A stretch of DNA of 64,000 nucleotides from Hoeflea_A sp963921345 (GCA_963921345.3 CAWUFE020000001.1:558001-622000); one strand, 5' to 3'; shown: positions 51,412 to 61,075, numbered from the stretch's first letter. The notes: generated from the sequence alone by a model not told the origin. Translations and numbers: made by a program.

Positions 51412-53067
51412 CTAAAGGCGACCCCTCATCACAAATTGGTGCTGGCAGAACCGATCAGCGCCCGGTGCCTTCAGCATGACCAGCGTCCCGTGATCAAGCG
51501 GCGTCTCGCTGGGGGAAGCCCCCGCGACGTCGGTAAATCCGTCTCGCGCCGTGTCGGCAATGGCGGCATACACGCCGCACTCCGTGTAGAGCGCCTCGAT
51601 CGCCGTCCGGTTGGCGGCGAGGGTATCCCCGTCTTTCACGGCACGGATGAGATGGCGGTCGGCATAGTAGACCGGCACCATGCTGCGGTCGGGGATCGTG
51701 ACGATGGAGCATTCGGGAACGCTGTCGCCGATCGACCTGGCAAAGGCGATCGTGCGGTCGTCGGCGCTGCGGTCGGCGCGCAGCCATTTCAGCTTGTCGA
51801 AGCCGCCGGCGGCCAGGGCAACCGCTACAGCGAGCAGGACGAGGCTGCGTTTGCGCTCCGGCGCCTCGAATTCTCTCCCGAAGCGCTGCGAGACTCGCGG
51901 CAACTCGTCGGCCAGCAAGCCGACGGCGACAGCGGCCGCCGGGACCAGTACCAGGATCTGGTAGTCGTGGATGCTCATGTGGTTGGGCAGGGCGACGGCC
52001 CACAGACCGTATATCGACAGGAAAGCGGCGATCGGCCTCAGCGTCGTTCGCCGCGGTCCGGCCAGAACCTTGCGCGCCAGGATCAGTGCGCCGGCGAGCG
52101 CCAGGAAGCCGAGGGGACCGAGCAGCGTCAGCCGTAGCAGGAAGACCTTGGGAAGATAGGTCCAGCCGAGCACGTCGGTCCGTTCGGCCTTTTCCTGCAG
52201 GAAGTGCGGCGAGGCGAGCAGCTGTGCGGCCGCGGAATCGTAGCCCGATGAGAGCCCGGAGCGCAGCAGCAGGCGCTCGAGAATGGCATCGCCGAAATAG
52301 GGCACCTGCAGGCCGTAGAGCACGAAGATGCCGGCGATGACGGCGGCGCCCACCGTTCCGTAGGCGATGCCGAGCACGGCGGACCGGCGGTCGCGGCCGA
52401 TGAGGCCCATGAGGACCAGCGCAGGCGCCGCCAGGATCGCTTCCCAGGAGGAGAGGATTGCGAGCGCAAAGAAGAGGGCTCCGAGACAGGCCCAGCGCAA
52501 CCGGGCGGGCTTGCCATCGGTGGCTTCGAGATAGGCGTAGAGACTTGCCAGCGTGAAGAACAGGGCGAGGTGCAGCTGGCTGCCCATCTGGCCGTAACGC
52601 ATCAGCGCCGGCGCGGTCAGGAATGCGAGGCAGGCCAGGGCTGCGGCGAGATCGCTGCCGCGGCGGCGCACGATCGCGCAGATCAGCGCCGCGCTGGCGA
52701 AATTGAGGGCGAGCGCCAGCAGATGCTGGACGGTTTCCGATTCGCCGAAGATGCGGAAGACCACGCCGACCAGCATGCCGTAGAGCGGCGGCCAGTTGAG
52801 ATAGACGTCGGGCGAGGCCGTCAGTGGTGCGTTGTTCTGGACCGGCACGAAGCCGAGCGTCGCGAAACCGTGCTCGGCGAAGCTGCGGCCGATGGTGGCG
52901 AAATGGGCGCTGACCCAGGCATGCGGATAGTTGTAGGTGTCGTGGACCAGGGTGGTGGCCAGCATGGCGCCGGCGACCAGTGCCGCGGCGATCCACACGA
53001 CTGATACGAGCATGCGATACGTGCGGTCGGCCGGTGCCGCCAGTGCCTCGCTCGCTGGAACTTGCAT
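51412..53067 (-). CDS. Membrane glycosyltransferase, GT39/ArnT-like
   Basis: 551 residues with about 11-12 membrane helices. An early periplasmic loop holds the acidic pair typical of GT-C enzymes (DTYNYPHAWVSAHFAT near residues 50-65). NNAPLTASPDVYLNWPPLYG and RYGQMGSQLHLALFFTLASLYAYL resemble Arnt-like glycosyltransferases. These use a polyprenyl-phosphate sugar as donor. It is the last gene of the four-gene operon; the methyltransferase stop is one base before its start. Confidence 0.8.
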   Translation of the reverse strand: MQVPASEALAAPADRTYRMLVSVVWIAAALVAGAMLATTLVHDTYNYPHAWVSAHFATIGRSFAEHGFATLGFVPVQNNAPLTASPDVYLNWPPLYGMLVGVVFRIFGESETVQHLLALALNFASAALICAIVRRRGSDLAAALACLAFLTAPALMRYGQMGSQLHLALFFTLASLYAYLEATDGKPARLRWACLGALFFALAILSSWEAILAAPALVLMGLIGRDRRSAVLGIAYGTVGAAVIAGIFVLYGLQVPYFGDAILERLLLRSGLSSGYDSAAAQLLASPHFLQEKAERTDVLGWTYLPKVFLLRLTLLGPLGFLALAGALILARKVLAGPRRTTLRPIAAFLSIYGLWAVALPNHMSIHDYQILVLVPAAAVAVGLLADELPRVSQRFGREFEAPERKRSLVLLAVAVALAAGGFDKLKWLRADRSADDRTIAFARSIGDSVPECSIVTIPDRSMVPVYYADRHLIRAVKDGDTLAANRTAIEALYTECGVYAAIADTARDGFTDVAGASPSETPLDHGTLVMLKAPGADRFCQHQFVMRGRL

Positions 53068-53068
53068 G

Positions 53069-53974
53069 TCAGCCCCGCTTGCGGCGGCAGATCACCGTGT
53101 AGGAATCGAACAGGTTGAGCGGCACGGTCAGCCGGTCGAGGAATTTCGGCACCGGTGGGCGCAACCAGCGCGGCGCGTAGGCGAGCACCCTTTCGGCCAG
53201 ATAGCTGGCGGGAAAATACCAGGTCGGGCGGCCGATCGTCTCGACCTCCAGCCCGGCCGCTTGAATCGCCTTCGTCAGCGTCGAGCGGTCGAAATAGCCG
53301 ATATGGGCGATGCGGAAGTGCCACCAGCGCCAGCCCATCAGCCGCGCCGCCAGCGATTTGACGTCTGGGGTGACCAGCAGGCAGACGCCGTCGTCGGCGA
53401 GCACGTCAGCAATGTCGCGCAGCAGGCCGACGGGGTCCGGAACGTGTTCGATGACATCGACCAGGGTGACGCAATCGAACGGGCCGGGAAGATCCGGGTC
53501 CGGCAGCACGCCCAGCTTGACCGAAAGGCCGGCGGCAGCGGCGCGCTTCTGCAGGGCGACCGACGGTTCGATGCCCTGCGCGTCATAGCCGGCGCGCAGC
53601 GCCTCGTTGACGAGGATACCGCTGCCGGCACCGACATCGAGAAGCCGGCCGGCCGGCTTTGCGCGGGCGAGCTGCTTGACGAGCCGTCCGGCCTGCAGGG
53701 CGCGCTGATCGCGGGTGTCCTCGTAGCCGTCATCGTCCATGTCGGCGTAGAAATCCAACACGTCCGGCAGGTTGGGGCATTCGAGGAAGCCGCAATCGGC
53801 GCAGCGGTAGATGTCGGCCGTCGCGCCATAGTCCTTGTCGGTGATACGGAAGGCATCGGCGCCGAGGTCGTCGGGCAGGTTGCCCGCCTTGGCGAGCACG
53901 AGGTTCCGCGATCCGCAGATCCAGCAGGTCGGTTCGGCGTCGATCACGGGCGTTTCCAGTTCGGCCAGACTCAT
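53069..53974 (-). CDS. SAM-dependent methyltransferase with N-terminal zinc ribbon
   Basis: 301 residues from ATG 53974. A zinc ribbon begins the protein (CWICGSRNLVL and YRCADCGFLECP). The Rossmann fold follows: GRLLDVGAGSGILVNEALRAG is the SAM motif and FDCVTLVDVIEHVPDPVGLLRD the post-motif. Proteins of this type act on sugars or other glycan-bound groups. It overlaps the GtrA gene by four bases and abuts the glycosyltransferase gene, so it probably methylates a sugar on the same lipid-linked intermediate or on a completed glycan. Substrate unknown. Confidence 0.83.
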   Translation of the reverse strand: MSLAELETPVIDAEPTCWICGSRNLVLAKAGNLPDDLGADAFRITDKDYGATADIYRCADCGFLECPNLPDVLDFYADMDDDGYEDTRDQRALQAGRLVKQLARAKPAGRLLDVGAGSGILVNEALRAGYDAQGIEPSVALQKRAAAAGLSVKLGVLPDPDLPGPFDCVTLVDVIEHVPDPVGLLRDIADVLADDGVCLLVTPDVKSLAARLMGWRWWHFRIAHIGYFDRSTLTKAIQAAGLEVETIGRPTWYFPASYLAERVLAYAPRWLRPPVPKFLDRLTVPLNLFDSYTVICRRKRG

Positions 53975-54393
53975 GCGCCGGCTCCATTGCCGTCGGGCGT
54001 CGGCCGCGCCGCGAAGGTGAAGGCGCGGTTGACCAGGAAATTGGCGATGAACACCAGCACGGTCACCGCGACCTGCGCCAGCAGATAGGGGATTGCCAGC
54101 ACCAGGGTCGCAACGGCAAAGAGGACGGTGTTCAGAACCAGCCCGGCGAGCGTCGTCGCGACATAGCGTGCTGCGGCAACCCGGTGGTCGCTTTGCGAGC
54201 GGAACACGAACCGGTGCTGCAGCCAGTAATTGACGGGAATCGCGCAGAGGAAGCCCAGCGCCGAGGCCAGCACCTTGTCGACGCCGAAGCCGTAATGCAG
54301 GCCCCACAGCACCAGCAGGTGCACGCCGAGCGCCGATCCGCCGGCGATGCCGTAACGCAGGAACTGGGCCGCAGTGGTGCTCATATCGGTCAT
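53971..54393 (-). CDS. GtrA-family small membrane protein
   Basis: 140 residues with four helices. FLRYGIAGGSALGVHLLVLWGL and VLASALGFLCAIPVNYWLQHRFVF are typical of GtrA, and LVFIANFLVNRAFTF gives the end. GtrA proteins are believed to flip polyprenyl-phosphate-bound sugars across the membrane. The stop overlaps the methyltransferase start by four bases, and the UbiA gene ends four bases before this start. Confidence 0.9.
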   Translation of the reverse strand: MTDMSTTAAQFLRYGIAGGSALGVHLLVLWGLHYGFGVDKVLASALGFLCAIPVNYWLQHRFVFRSQSDHRVAAARYVATTLAGLVLNTVLFAVATLVLAIPYLLAQVAVTVLVFIANFLVNRAFTFAARPTPDGNGAGA

Positions 54394-54397
54394 CGCG

Positions 54398-55393
54398 TCA
54401 GTGGAAGGACTGCACTTCGACCAGCGCGTTGAGCCAGGGAATGTCGACGAAGAACAGCGCCGTGAGCAGCAGCGTCAGCAGGCCGACATAACGGACGAAG
54501 CGGCGTTCGCGATAGAGTTTTTCCGGGCTCTGGGTGACCGAGCCCGGCTGCATGCCGATGCGGAAATACCAGACGAAGAGGGCCGCCACGAAAGGAAACG
54601 CGACGAGGAATTCGATGCGGTACTTGATCAGGAAGACGCCGAGGAACAGCGTCGTTGTCAGCGCGTAGAAGAAGGCCGACAGAAGCAGGCTCTGCTCGTC
54701 GTAGAACAGGAACGAGCGACGGTAGCGGCCGGCGCGCTGCGGGTCGTTGATGAAGCGGTATTCGGCATAGCGCTTGACGGCCATCAGATAGGCGCCGCCC
54801 ATCCAGAAGGCGAGCAGGATCGACGAGGGCGGCAGCACGCTGCCGAGCACCGCCGACCAGCCGAGCAGGAAACGCAGCGGGTTGTTGACCGATTCCGACA
54901 GAACGTCGAGATAGACCCGGTCCTTGGTGCGCAGCGGCTTGACGTTGTAGGCGACGCCCATGGCCAAAAGGATGGCGGCGAACAGGGTGAACTGGATGCC
55001 GATGGTCCAGCCGAGCAACAGGCCGGCCGCCGCCAGGATCCCCCACTGCAGATAGACCTGGGGCGCGGCCACCGCGCCGGCGGCGGAGGGGCGGTGGCGC
55101 TTGACCGGATGATGCCGGTCGAATTCGGCGTCCAGCCATTCGTTGATGGTGTAGTTGGCCGAGGCGATCAGGCAGACGGCAAGAATGCCGACCACGAGGT
55201 TGACGGCCGCGGCCGACGTCGCGGATTCCGGGCTGACGGCCAAGGCCAGCGCCGCACCTGGCAGCATGAAGATGTTCTTGAACCAGTGATCCGGCCGTGC
55301 CAGCGCCATCTGGTTGCCGACAAAACCACGCCAGCCGCCGGCGGAGCCGCGCGGTGCGCCTTCGACGATGTCAGCCTGGGATTCGAGTGCCAT
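54398..55393 (-). CDS. UbiA-superfamily prenyltransferase, DPPR-synthase-like
   Basis: 331 residues from ATG 55393, which follows GGAAG. Nine hydrophobic segments. LARPDHWFKNIFMLPGA is the N-terminal segment seen in decaprenyl-phosphate phosphoribosyltransferases. ANYTINEWLDAEFDRHHPVKRHRP is the first Asp-rich motif, and YLDVLSESVNNPLRFLLGW the second. Such enzymes put phosphoribose on polyprenyl phosphate, the first step to D-arabinose donors. It heads a tight operon with GtrA, a methyltransferase and a GT39-like enzyme. Confidence 0.8.
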   Translation of the reverse strand: MALESQADIVEGAPRGSAGGWRGFVGNQMALARPDHWFKNIFMLPGAALALAVSPESATSAAAVNLVVGILAVCLIASANYTINEWLDAEFDRHHPVKRHRPSAAGAVAAPQVYLQWGILAAAGLLLGWTIGIQFTLFAAILLAMGVAYNVKPLRTKDRVYLDVLSESVNNPLRFLLGWSAVLGSVLPPSSILLAFWMGGAYLMAVKRYAEYRFINDPQRAGRYRRSFLFYDEQSLLLSAFFYALTTTLFLGVFLIKYRIEFLVAFPFVAALFVWYFRIGMQPGSVTQSPEKLYRERRFVRYVGLLTLLLTALFFVDIPWLNALVEVQSFH

Positions 55394-55630
55394 TCGATCT
55401 TCCGTCCGCAAAACCTGTTCGGAATACCAGCTGAAGGTACGCGAAACCTCGTTAATTTGGTCTTACGGCGGGAAAGGCAAAACCCGCGCCCTTGGCGGCT
55501 CCAGAAACGATAGGCCGCCCGGGTTCAGTCTGGCAATATCGGTCCTGCCGGCAGTCAAACTCGCAGTGTTCGGTCGCGTTATGTCGCATAATGCGAGCGA
55601 CGCTGAACCGGCGGAGGATTGATCGCATCG

Positions 55631-56515
55631 ATGACTGGACGTGAGGTGATTGTACTCGGCGGAACCGGGTTCCTTGGAAGCCGGGTCGTTCGAAGGCTGC
55701 AGGAGCAGGGGCACACCGTGGGTGTCGGAACCCGGTTTCCCGAAAATGTCACTCGACTTTCTCGTGGCGCTCGCCCGGTCAAAACCGACCTTTCGGATCC
55801 CCACTCCCTGGGCCGGGCCCTCCGCGGCGCGGGCGCGGTGATCAATTGCATCGGGCTTTATGTCGAAACCCGCACCGAGACCTTTCGGAAAGTGCATGTG
55901 GACGCGGCGCGCAACATTGCGGAGGTCGTGAAGGCCGATGGGGACTGCAAACTGATCCACATATCCGGGATCGGCGCTTGTCGGAATTCCGGCTCGGCCT
56001 ATGTCCGGGCCCGGGCCGAGGGAGAGGAGGCGGTGCGTGGTATCTGTCCGCAGGCAATCACCCTGCGTCCGAGTGTCATGTTCAGCCGCGACGGAGCCTT
56101 CTTCGGGGATCTCGACGTGATCCTCCGGCGGCTCCCCGTCGTACCGCTTTTCGGCGACGGCGGCACCCGGCTTCAGCCCGTCTGGGTCGGTGACGTCGCC
56201 GAAGCCGTCTGCCGCATCGTCGATCGCAACGAAGCTGCCGGCGCGGTGTTCGAGCTCGGCGGGCCCGAGGTGTTTGAATACTGCGAGATATTGAAAAGGC
56301 TCGCGGCCCGCTCAGGTCGGCGCCGGCTGTTCCTGCCGGTGCCCTTCATGGTCTGGCAAGCCCTTGCGGCTCTGGCAGATCAACTGCCGAAACCGCCGCT
56401 GACATCAGGGCAGGTCGCCCTGATGCGGAAGGACAACGTCGTCGGCGACGACGTCGCGACGTTCGCCGACCTGTCGATCGTGCCGCACTCCGCCACCGAA
56501 ATGAAGCTGGTCTGA
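55631..56515 (+). CDS. NAD(P)-binding SDR, complex I NDUFA9-like
   Basis: 294 residues from ATG 55631. VIVLGGTGFLGSRVVRRLQEQGH is the nucleotide motif (G-G-T-G-F-L-G). LIHISGIGACRNSGSAYVRARAEGEEAVR lacks a clear Y-x-x-x-K dyad, as in the NDUFA9-like atypical SDR group. LQPVWVGDVAEAVCRIVD and VFELGGPEVFEYCEIL are typical of this subgroup. These proteins bind NADPH near complex I or act as sugar-epimerase relatives. TTG 55619 is in frame too. Confidence 0.85.
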   Translation: MTGREVIVLGGTGFLGSRVVRRLQEQGHTVGVGTRFPENVTRLSRGARPVKTDLSDPHSLGRALRGAGAVINCIGLYVETRTETFRKVHVDAARNIAEVVKADGDCKLIHISGIGACRNSGSAYVRARAEGEEAVRGICPQAITLRPSVMFSRDGAFFGDLDVILRRLPVVPLFGDGGTRLQPVWVGDVAEAVCRIVDRNEAAGAVFELGGPEVFEYCEILKRLAARSGRRRLFLPVPFMVWQALAALADQLPKPPLTSGQVALMRKDNVVGDDVATFADLSIVPHSATEMKLV

Positions 56516-56587
56516 CCAGAGTGGCGAGTTGCCTTCACATATCGACGCAATTGCGATGCGGCGCACTTCACCTATCCGCGCGAGTGG

Positions 56588-56860
56588 TCAGAAGTGAAAA
56601 TAGGGGTCGAGAACGCGGACCTCGGTGATGCTGTCGATCGGCAGTCCGTTGTTGCCGGCCGTCTGGCGAATGGCCTCCGGTGACGGCGCATCGTAGATGC
56701 AGTAGGTGTGCTTCTTGTCCGGCGTGACATAGGAATGGATCCATGTGACGCCACTTTCGGCGTTGTTGGCGATCACGGTCTTGTCGATGTCCGAGCCTTC
56801 CGGATTCGGCGCCAGTCCGAGACCATCCGGAAATGTTCTTTCGACAAGATATCTGGCCAT
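56588..56860 (-). CDS. DUF4242 (SCO4226-like nickel-binding) protein
   Basis: 90 residues from ATG 56860, with GGAGG 8 bases upstream. ARYLVERTFPDGLGLAP, TWIHSYVTPDKKHTYCIYDAPSPEAIR and the closing DSITEVRVLDP fit DUF4242, a ferredoxin-like fold. One relative binds nickel; role unknown. It stands alone between the SDR gene and the inverted-repeat element. Confidence 0.85.
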   Translation of the reverse strand: MARYLVERTFPDGLGLAPNPEGSDIDKTVIANNAESGVTWIHSYVTPDKKHTYCIYDAPSPEAIRQTAGNNGLPIDSITEVRVLDPYFHF

Positions 56861-56881
56861 CAGACGAGTCCTCCTTGGATT

Positions 56882-57060
56882 AGAGCGCTTTGTTGTTAGG
56901 AGGCTCATTTGACCGCTCGGCCCCGAAGGGGTGGGGAAAATCGGCCCATCGGCTGCGTTGCGACGCTTGCCCGATGAACCACATCGCGCTGCGCGACGCG
57001 CCTTGCCGAGTGAACCGATTTTCCGACATCAAATGAGCCTCCCTAACAACAAAGCGCTCT
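56882..57060. repeat. 179 bp inverted-repeat element (MITE-like)
   Basis: The left arm, starting AGAGCGCTTTGTTGTTAGG at 56882, is repeated inverted at 57029-57060, with one extra base in the right copy. Arms are 31 and 32 bases long. A second inner pair, AAAATCGG and CCGATTTT, adds symmetry. It holds no good gene. No target duplication is seen at its ends. It may be a non-autonomous mobile element or a repeated intergenic hairpin. Confidence 0.6.
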
Positions 57061-57122
57061 GGTTGGTTTCGGCACATCGATCCAAGCAGGATTTCGGTGC
57101 CAGCCGCATCGGTGGCCGATCC

Positions 57123-59756
57123 CTATTTTGGCGCCGAACCCTCCCTATTTTGCGGAACCAGTCCTTCCCTGACCGCGAGGTCGGCCGCTTCGACGCGCGA
57201 CGACACGCCGAACTTGCCAAGAATGGAGGAGACGTGATGGTCCACGGTTTTGGCGGATATGAAAAGAGCGTCGGCGATTTGGGCGTTGCTGAATCCGCGG
57301 ATCAGATAGCCGAGTGTCGTCAACTCCCGTGCGGTCAGGCCGAACGCATTCTGACGGGTGCTCTTGCGCGGACCCCTCGGGATGCGCCGGCGACCCACCT
57401 TCCGCATCTGGCGGCGCAAGGCTGCCGCCGCAGGAGCGGCTCCGAGGGTGTCGAACATCGCCAGTGCGCGCAATTGCGCATCGTCATCGCCGTGGGCGAG
57501 CGACCTCGCTTCCTCGTAGGGACAGCCGCGCTGTTGCCAGGCCTCGGCCGCCGCCTCCCAGTTTTCGGCGATCTGAAGCGCATAGGGTTGGGCAACCCAG
57601 GGGTGGCTCGGAGGCGTCTCGCCGGCCTGCAGCAGCCAATACTGGAACTCGCCCGTGTGCCACGCATGTTTTCGCTGAACCGCCATCTCGAAGCCGGCGT
57701 TTGCCTCGGCCGCCACCGCTTCGAGATCGCCGGAAAACCAGGCCCGCTCGGCGCGCGCCGCGTGAACCGGGGCCAGTCTTTGCAACGTGCCGGTGCCAAG
57801 GGAAAGCGCCAGCGCCTCGTCGAGGACATCGGAGGCACCCGGATCGCCGCGCCGCACGCGAACGCGTCCGAGTGCGACAAGGGCCATGATCCGGCTGACC
57901 GTCGAGACGTTCGGCTGTGCGATCAACTCCGCCGAAATTTCGGCAGCCTTGTCCCACCGGCCCTGGAACAGATAGGTCATCGCCAGCCAGGCCGACAGGT
58001 AATGTCCCGAGTGGTCGAGGTCGTTCTCTTTCGTGAAAGACAGGCCTTCCAGCAGTTCTTCTTCCGCCTCGGCGAAGTGATATTGCTCGCCATAGGCCGA
58101 TCCGGCGTTCGCATGCGCCAGGGCCACGATTTCGTCCAATCCCCCGGCCCGGGCGATATCCAGGCTGCGGTCCAGGCGCGGCCGGCCTTCGGCGTCGTCG
58201 AAGACCAGCATGGCCGCCCCCACGACCATCTCGGATGCGGCCAGGATCCTGTCGTTGCCGAATTTCGAAGCGAGCTCGATGGCTTTCTGTCCGATCCTGG
58301 CCGCCTGCTCCAGGTCGCGATCGAGCATGTGCAGATGCGCCTTCACCCGATACGCCTCGGCCAGTTCCAGGGACGGACCAAGCGGCTCCAGCAACGCTAC
58401 CGCCTCGCCGACGGCAGCGTCGGCGGCTGCATTTTCACCGTTTCTTACCAGAGGCCAAGCCAGGGCAGCCAGGGTTTCACCATGACGCAGACGCTCACCG
58501 ACAGCGGACCAGAGTTCAATGGCATCCCGGTAGGCTTCGACCGATTCCGCCAGCCGGTCGACAACCGCACACTCCGAAGCGAACGCTGAAAGAAAACGGG
58601 TGCGTTCGGCGGGCGGCCGGTCCTCCGAAAAGCGCAGAACACTTGCATAATGAGCGGCGGCTTCGCGATGCGAACCTGCGACGGCGGCGGCTTGTCCCGC
58701 CCTGGCGCCGTAGGCAATGACATCATCTGCCGAAAACGCACCCTCTGCGTAGTGTGCCAGGCGCGCAAACCTGCCTCGCTCCGCGAATCCTTGCTTCAGC
58801 GCCGCTGCCAGAACTTCTCGGTACAGTGCTCTTCGGCGCAAGGGTTCAATTCTCTCCAGCACCGCATTTCTTGCCAGTTCGTGGCGAAATGCGATGCCCG
58901 CTCCGGTATCTTGAAGGATGCCGAGGCCAAGACACTCTACCAACCCTTCCTGCACATCGTCGGAGAACTCCTCCAGCAGCGAGTACTCGACCCGGGCGCC
59001 GATGATGGCCGCTCTGTCCAGCACCGCGTTCCCTGCACTGCTCAATCGAGCGGCCCGGCCCAGCACCGCGTCGCGCACGGATTGCGGCAGGTTCGTCTCG
59101 GGATTGGCAATCACCTCGGACACGAAAAACGGATTTCCACTGGTCTTGTCGAACAGGGAATCCACGTCGGCGATCCGCCCGTCGGCCAAGGTCGCGACGG
59201 CGTCCCTGCTCAGCCGTGCGAGCCCGATGCGCTGGACGCTACGTTCGGTTGCGAGATTCCCCAGCAGCAGCCGAAGTGGCTCGTGAGCCTCCACCTCGTC
59301 ATCGCGGAAAGTCACGATCAGGAGAATTCGTGCCGAGCCGAGCCTTCGAGCGAGGTACTTCACCATATCGAGTGTCGCACCATCGGCCCAATGCAGGTCC
59401 TCGATCACGAATACGGTCGGGTCCGACAGGTTCTCGAGCGTGTCGAGCACGCAAGCGAAAATGGCGGTGGTCCTGGTCTCGTCCTTGAGCAGGCGGGGCA
59501 ATTCTCCCCCCAATAGCCCTGCGACGTCGTGCAGCGGCCCCAGGGCGGACGGCGTCAGGAGTGGATCGCAATACCCCCGCAGGACGTTCACCGCATCCCC
59601 TTGCCGCTGCGCAAAATGCTCGACGAGCGACGTCTTGCCGATTCCGGCCTCTCCGAAAACCAGCGCAATGCCGCCGACGCCTGTTTTCGCCCGCTCAAAG
59701 GCTTGTTCGAGCTCGGCAAGATCGTCCTGACGCTCCAGGAGGTCTGTCTGGTTCAT
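57123..59756 (-). CDS. Large LuxR-family ATPase regulator (LAL/MalT-like)
   Basis: 877 residues. An N-terminal AAA ATPase has Walker A GEAGIGKTSLVEH (about 35) and Walker B PTVFVIEDLHWAD (about 120). A long helical TPR-like middle follows. The C-terminus is a LuxR helix-turn-helix: LTARELTTLGYLIRGFSNAQIADALFISAKTVDHHVSSILGKFG. The protein is of the LAL class, which couples signal binding to nucleotide and DNA. The ligand is unknown. It is preceded by 104 bases and then the MFS exporter start region on the same strand. Confidence 0.9.
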   Translation of the reverse strand: MNQTDLLERQDDLAELEQAFERAKTGVGGIALVFGEAGIGKTSLVEHFAQRQGDAVNVLRGYCDPLLTPSALGPLHDVAGLLGGELPRLLKDETRTTAIFACVLDTLENLSDPTVFVIEDLHWADGATLDMVKYLARRLGSARILLIVTFRDDEVEAHEPLRLLLGNLATERSVQRIGLARLSRDAVATLADGRIADVDSLFDKTSGNPFFVSEVIANPETNLPQSVRDAVLGRAARLSSAGNAVLDRAAIIGARVEYSLLEEFSDDVQEGLVECLGLGILQDTGAGIAFRHELARNAVLERIEPLRRRALYREVLAAALKQGFAERGRFARLAHYAEGAFSADDVIAYGARAGQAAAVAGSHREAAAHYASVLRFSEDRPPAERTRFLSAFASECAVVDRLAESVEAYRDAIELWSAVGERLRHGETLAALAWPLVRNGENAAADAAVGEAVALLEPLGPSLELAEAYRVKAHLHMLDRDLEQAARIGQKAIELASKFGNDRILAASEMVVGAAMLVFDDAEGRPRLDRSLDIARAGGLDEIVALAHANAGSAYGEQYHFAEAEEELLEGLSFTKENDLDHSGHYLSAWLAMTYLFQGRWDKAAEISAELIAQPNVSTVSRIMALVALGRVRVRRGDPGASDVLDEALALSLGTGTLQRLAPVHAARAERAWFSGDLEAVAAEANAGFEMAVQRKHAWHTGEFQYWLLQAGETPPSHPWVAQPYALQIAENWEAAAEAWQQRGCPYEEARSLAHGDDDAQLRALAMFDTLGAAPAAAALRRQMRKVGRRRIPRGPRKSTRQNAFGLTARELTTLGYLIRGFSNAQIADALFISAKTVDHHVSSILGKFGVSSRVEAADLAVREGLVPQNREGSAPK

Positions 59757-59860
59757 GTGGCGCCTTCCGCCAGCGGATCATAACGCTGCGGCAGGAGTGC
59801 TGAAAGCCGCGATTGAACGAGTGTCGTTCGTGGTGCGTTAGACGGAGTCACGAAACCGCG

Positions 59861-61075
59861 TTAGGCCCCTTTGTCCGAACCTCCCGACCCCAGACGCAAA
59901 ACCAGCGGCACGATCGCCACGACGAGCAGTGCCGCGGCGAAAAACGGGGCGCCGGGGAGATAAAGGCCGTCGGCGTTGACGAAACGCTCGAAGACGCCGG
60001 TCAGGATCAGCGGGGCGACGACGGCCGATACCGACGACAGCGAAGCGATCACGCCCTGGACCAGGCCCTGCTGGTCTTCGCCGACCCGATTGGCGGCGAA
60101 GGCGGTCATCAGCGGCGGGGCCATGTCCGACAGGGCGGCGATGGGCAGGAAGATGACCACGGCCCAGACTGCGCTGGTGGCGCCGAAGCCCAGCATGCCG
60201 ATCACGCCGGCTGCTATCGCTATCAGCAAGGTTCGGTAATCGCCCCAGCGTCTGGTCATTTGCGGCAGCAGCCCGGCCTGGACGGCGGCGATCAGGAGGC
60301 CGTAGGCCGACAGGGTCAGCCCGATGGTGAAGCCGTCCCAGCCGAACACTTCGCGGCCCCAGAAGGCCCAGAGCGTCGGATAGACCATGTTGGCGAATTC
60401 AAAGACGAAGATGCAGACAAGCGGGATCGCCAATCCGGGGACGACGAAGGCCCGCATGATGCTGCCGAAAGGGTTCAGGTCGCGTTTGCCGAAGGGCCTG
60501 CGGTTTTCGGGTTTGAGCGATTCCGGCAGGACGAAGAGGCCGAAAGCCACGTTGAGCGCGGAAAGGACGGCGGCGATCCAGAACGGCGCCGTGATGTGCC
60601 AGCTCGACGCGACACCGCCCAGGGCCGGCCCGAGGACGAAGCCGATGCCGAAGGCGGCCCCGATCATGCCGAAACTCGCGCCGCGCTCTTCGGGCTCGGC
60701 GATGTCGGCGATATAGGCGGTCGCCGTGATGTAGGTGGCGCCCGCCATTCCCGCCAGGACGCGGCCGACAAGCAGCACCCAATAGGTTTCCGCCATGGCC
60801 ATGATGACGTAGTCGATCGTCAGTGTCGCCAACGCTGCGATCAGGACCGGCCGGCGCCCGTAGGCATCCGACAGGCTTCCCACGATGGGGCCGCACAAAA
60901 ACATGGCCGCCGCATAGGCCGACATCATGATCCCGCCCCAGAACGCCCCGGCAGCCGTCGAGCCCGCGCCGACGCGGTCCATCAGGTCGGGCATGATCGG
61001 GAACACGATGCCGACACCGATGGCGTCGATCATCAGGGTGGCCAGAATGAAGAGGAAGGGACCGGTGAGCTTCAT
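59861..61075 (-). CDS. MFS transporter, TetA-like
   Basis: 404 residues from ATG 61075. Twelve helices, with the TCR signature LCGPIVGSLSDAYGRRPVLIAAL in loop 2-3 and GRVLAGMAGATYITATAYIAD in helix 5. It most resembles the tetracycline-efflux TetA/B group (DHA1, 12 helices). Drug specificity cannot be read from the sequence; no TetR-type regulator lies beside it. ATG 61117 is also in frame. Confidence 0.88.
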   Translation of the reverse strand: MKLTGPFLFILATLMIDAIGVGIVFPIMPDLMDRVGAGSTAAGAFWGGIMMSAYAAAMFLCGPIVGSLSDAYGRRPVLIAALATLTIDYVIMAMAETYWVLLVGRVLAGMAGATYITATAYIADIAEPEERGASFGMIGAAFGIGFVLGPALGGVASSWHITAPFWIAAVLSALNVAFGLFVLPESLKPENRRPFGKRDLNPFGSIMRAFVVPGLAIPLVCIFVFEFANMVYPTLWAFWGREVFGWDGFTIGLTLSAYGLLIAAVQAGLLPQMTRRWGDYRTLLIAIAAGVIGMLGFGATSAVWAVVIFLPIAALSDMAPPLMTAFAANRVGEDQQGLVQGVIASLSSVSAVVAPLILTGVFERFVNADGLYLPGAPFFAAALLVVAIVPLVLRLGSGGSDKGA

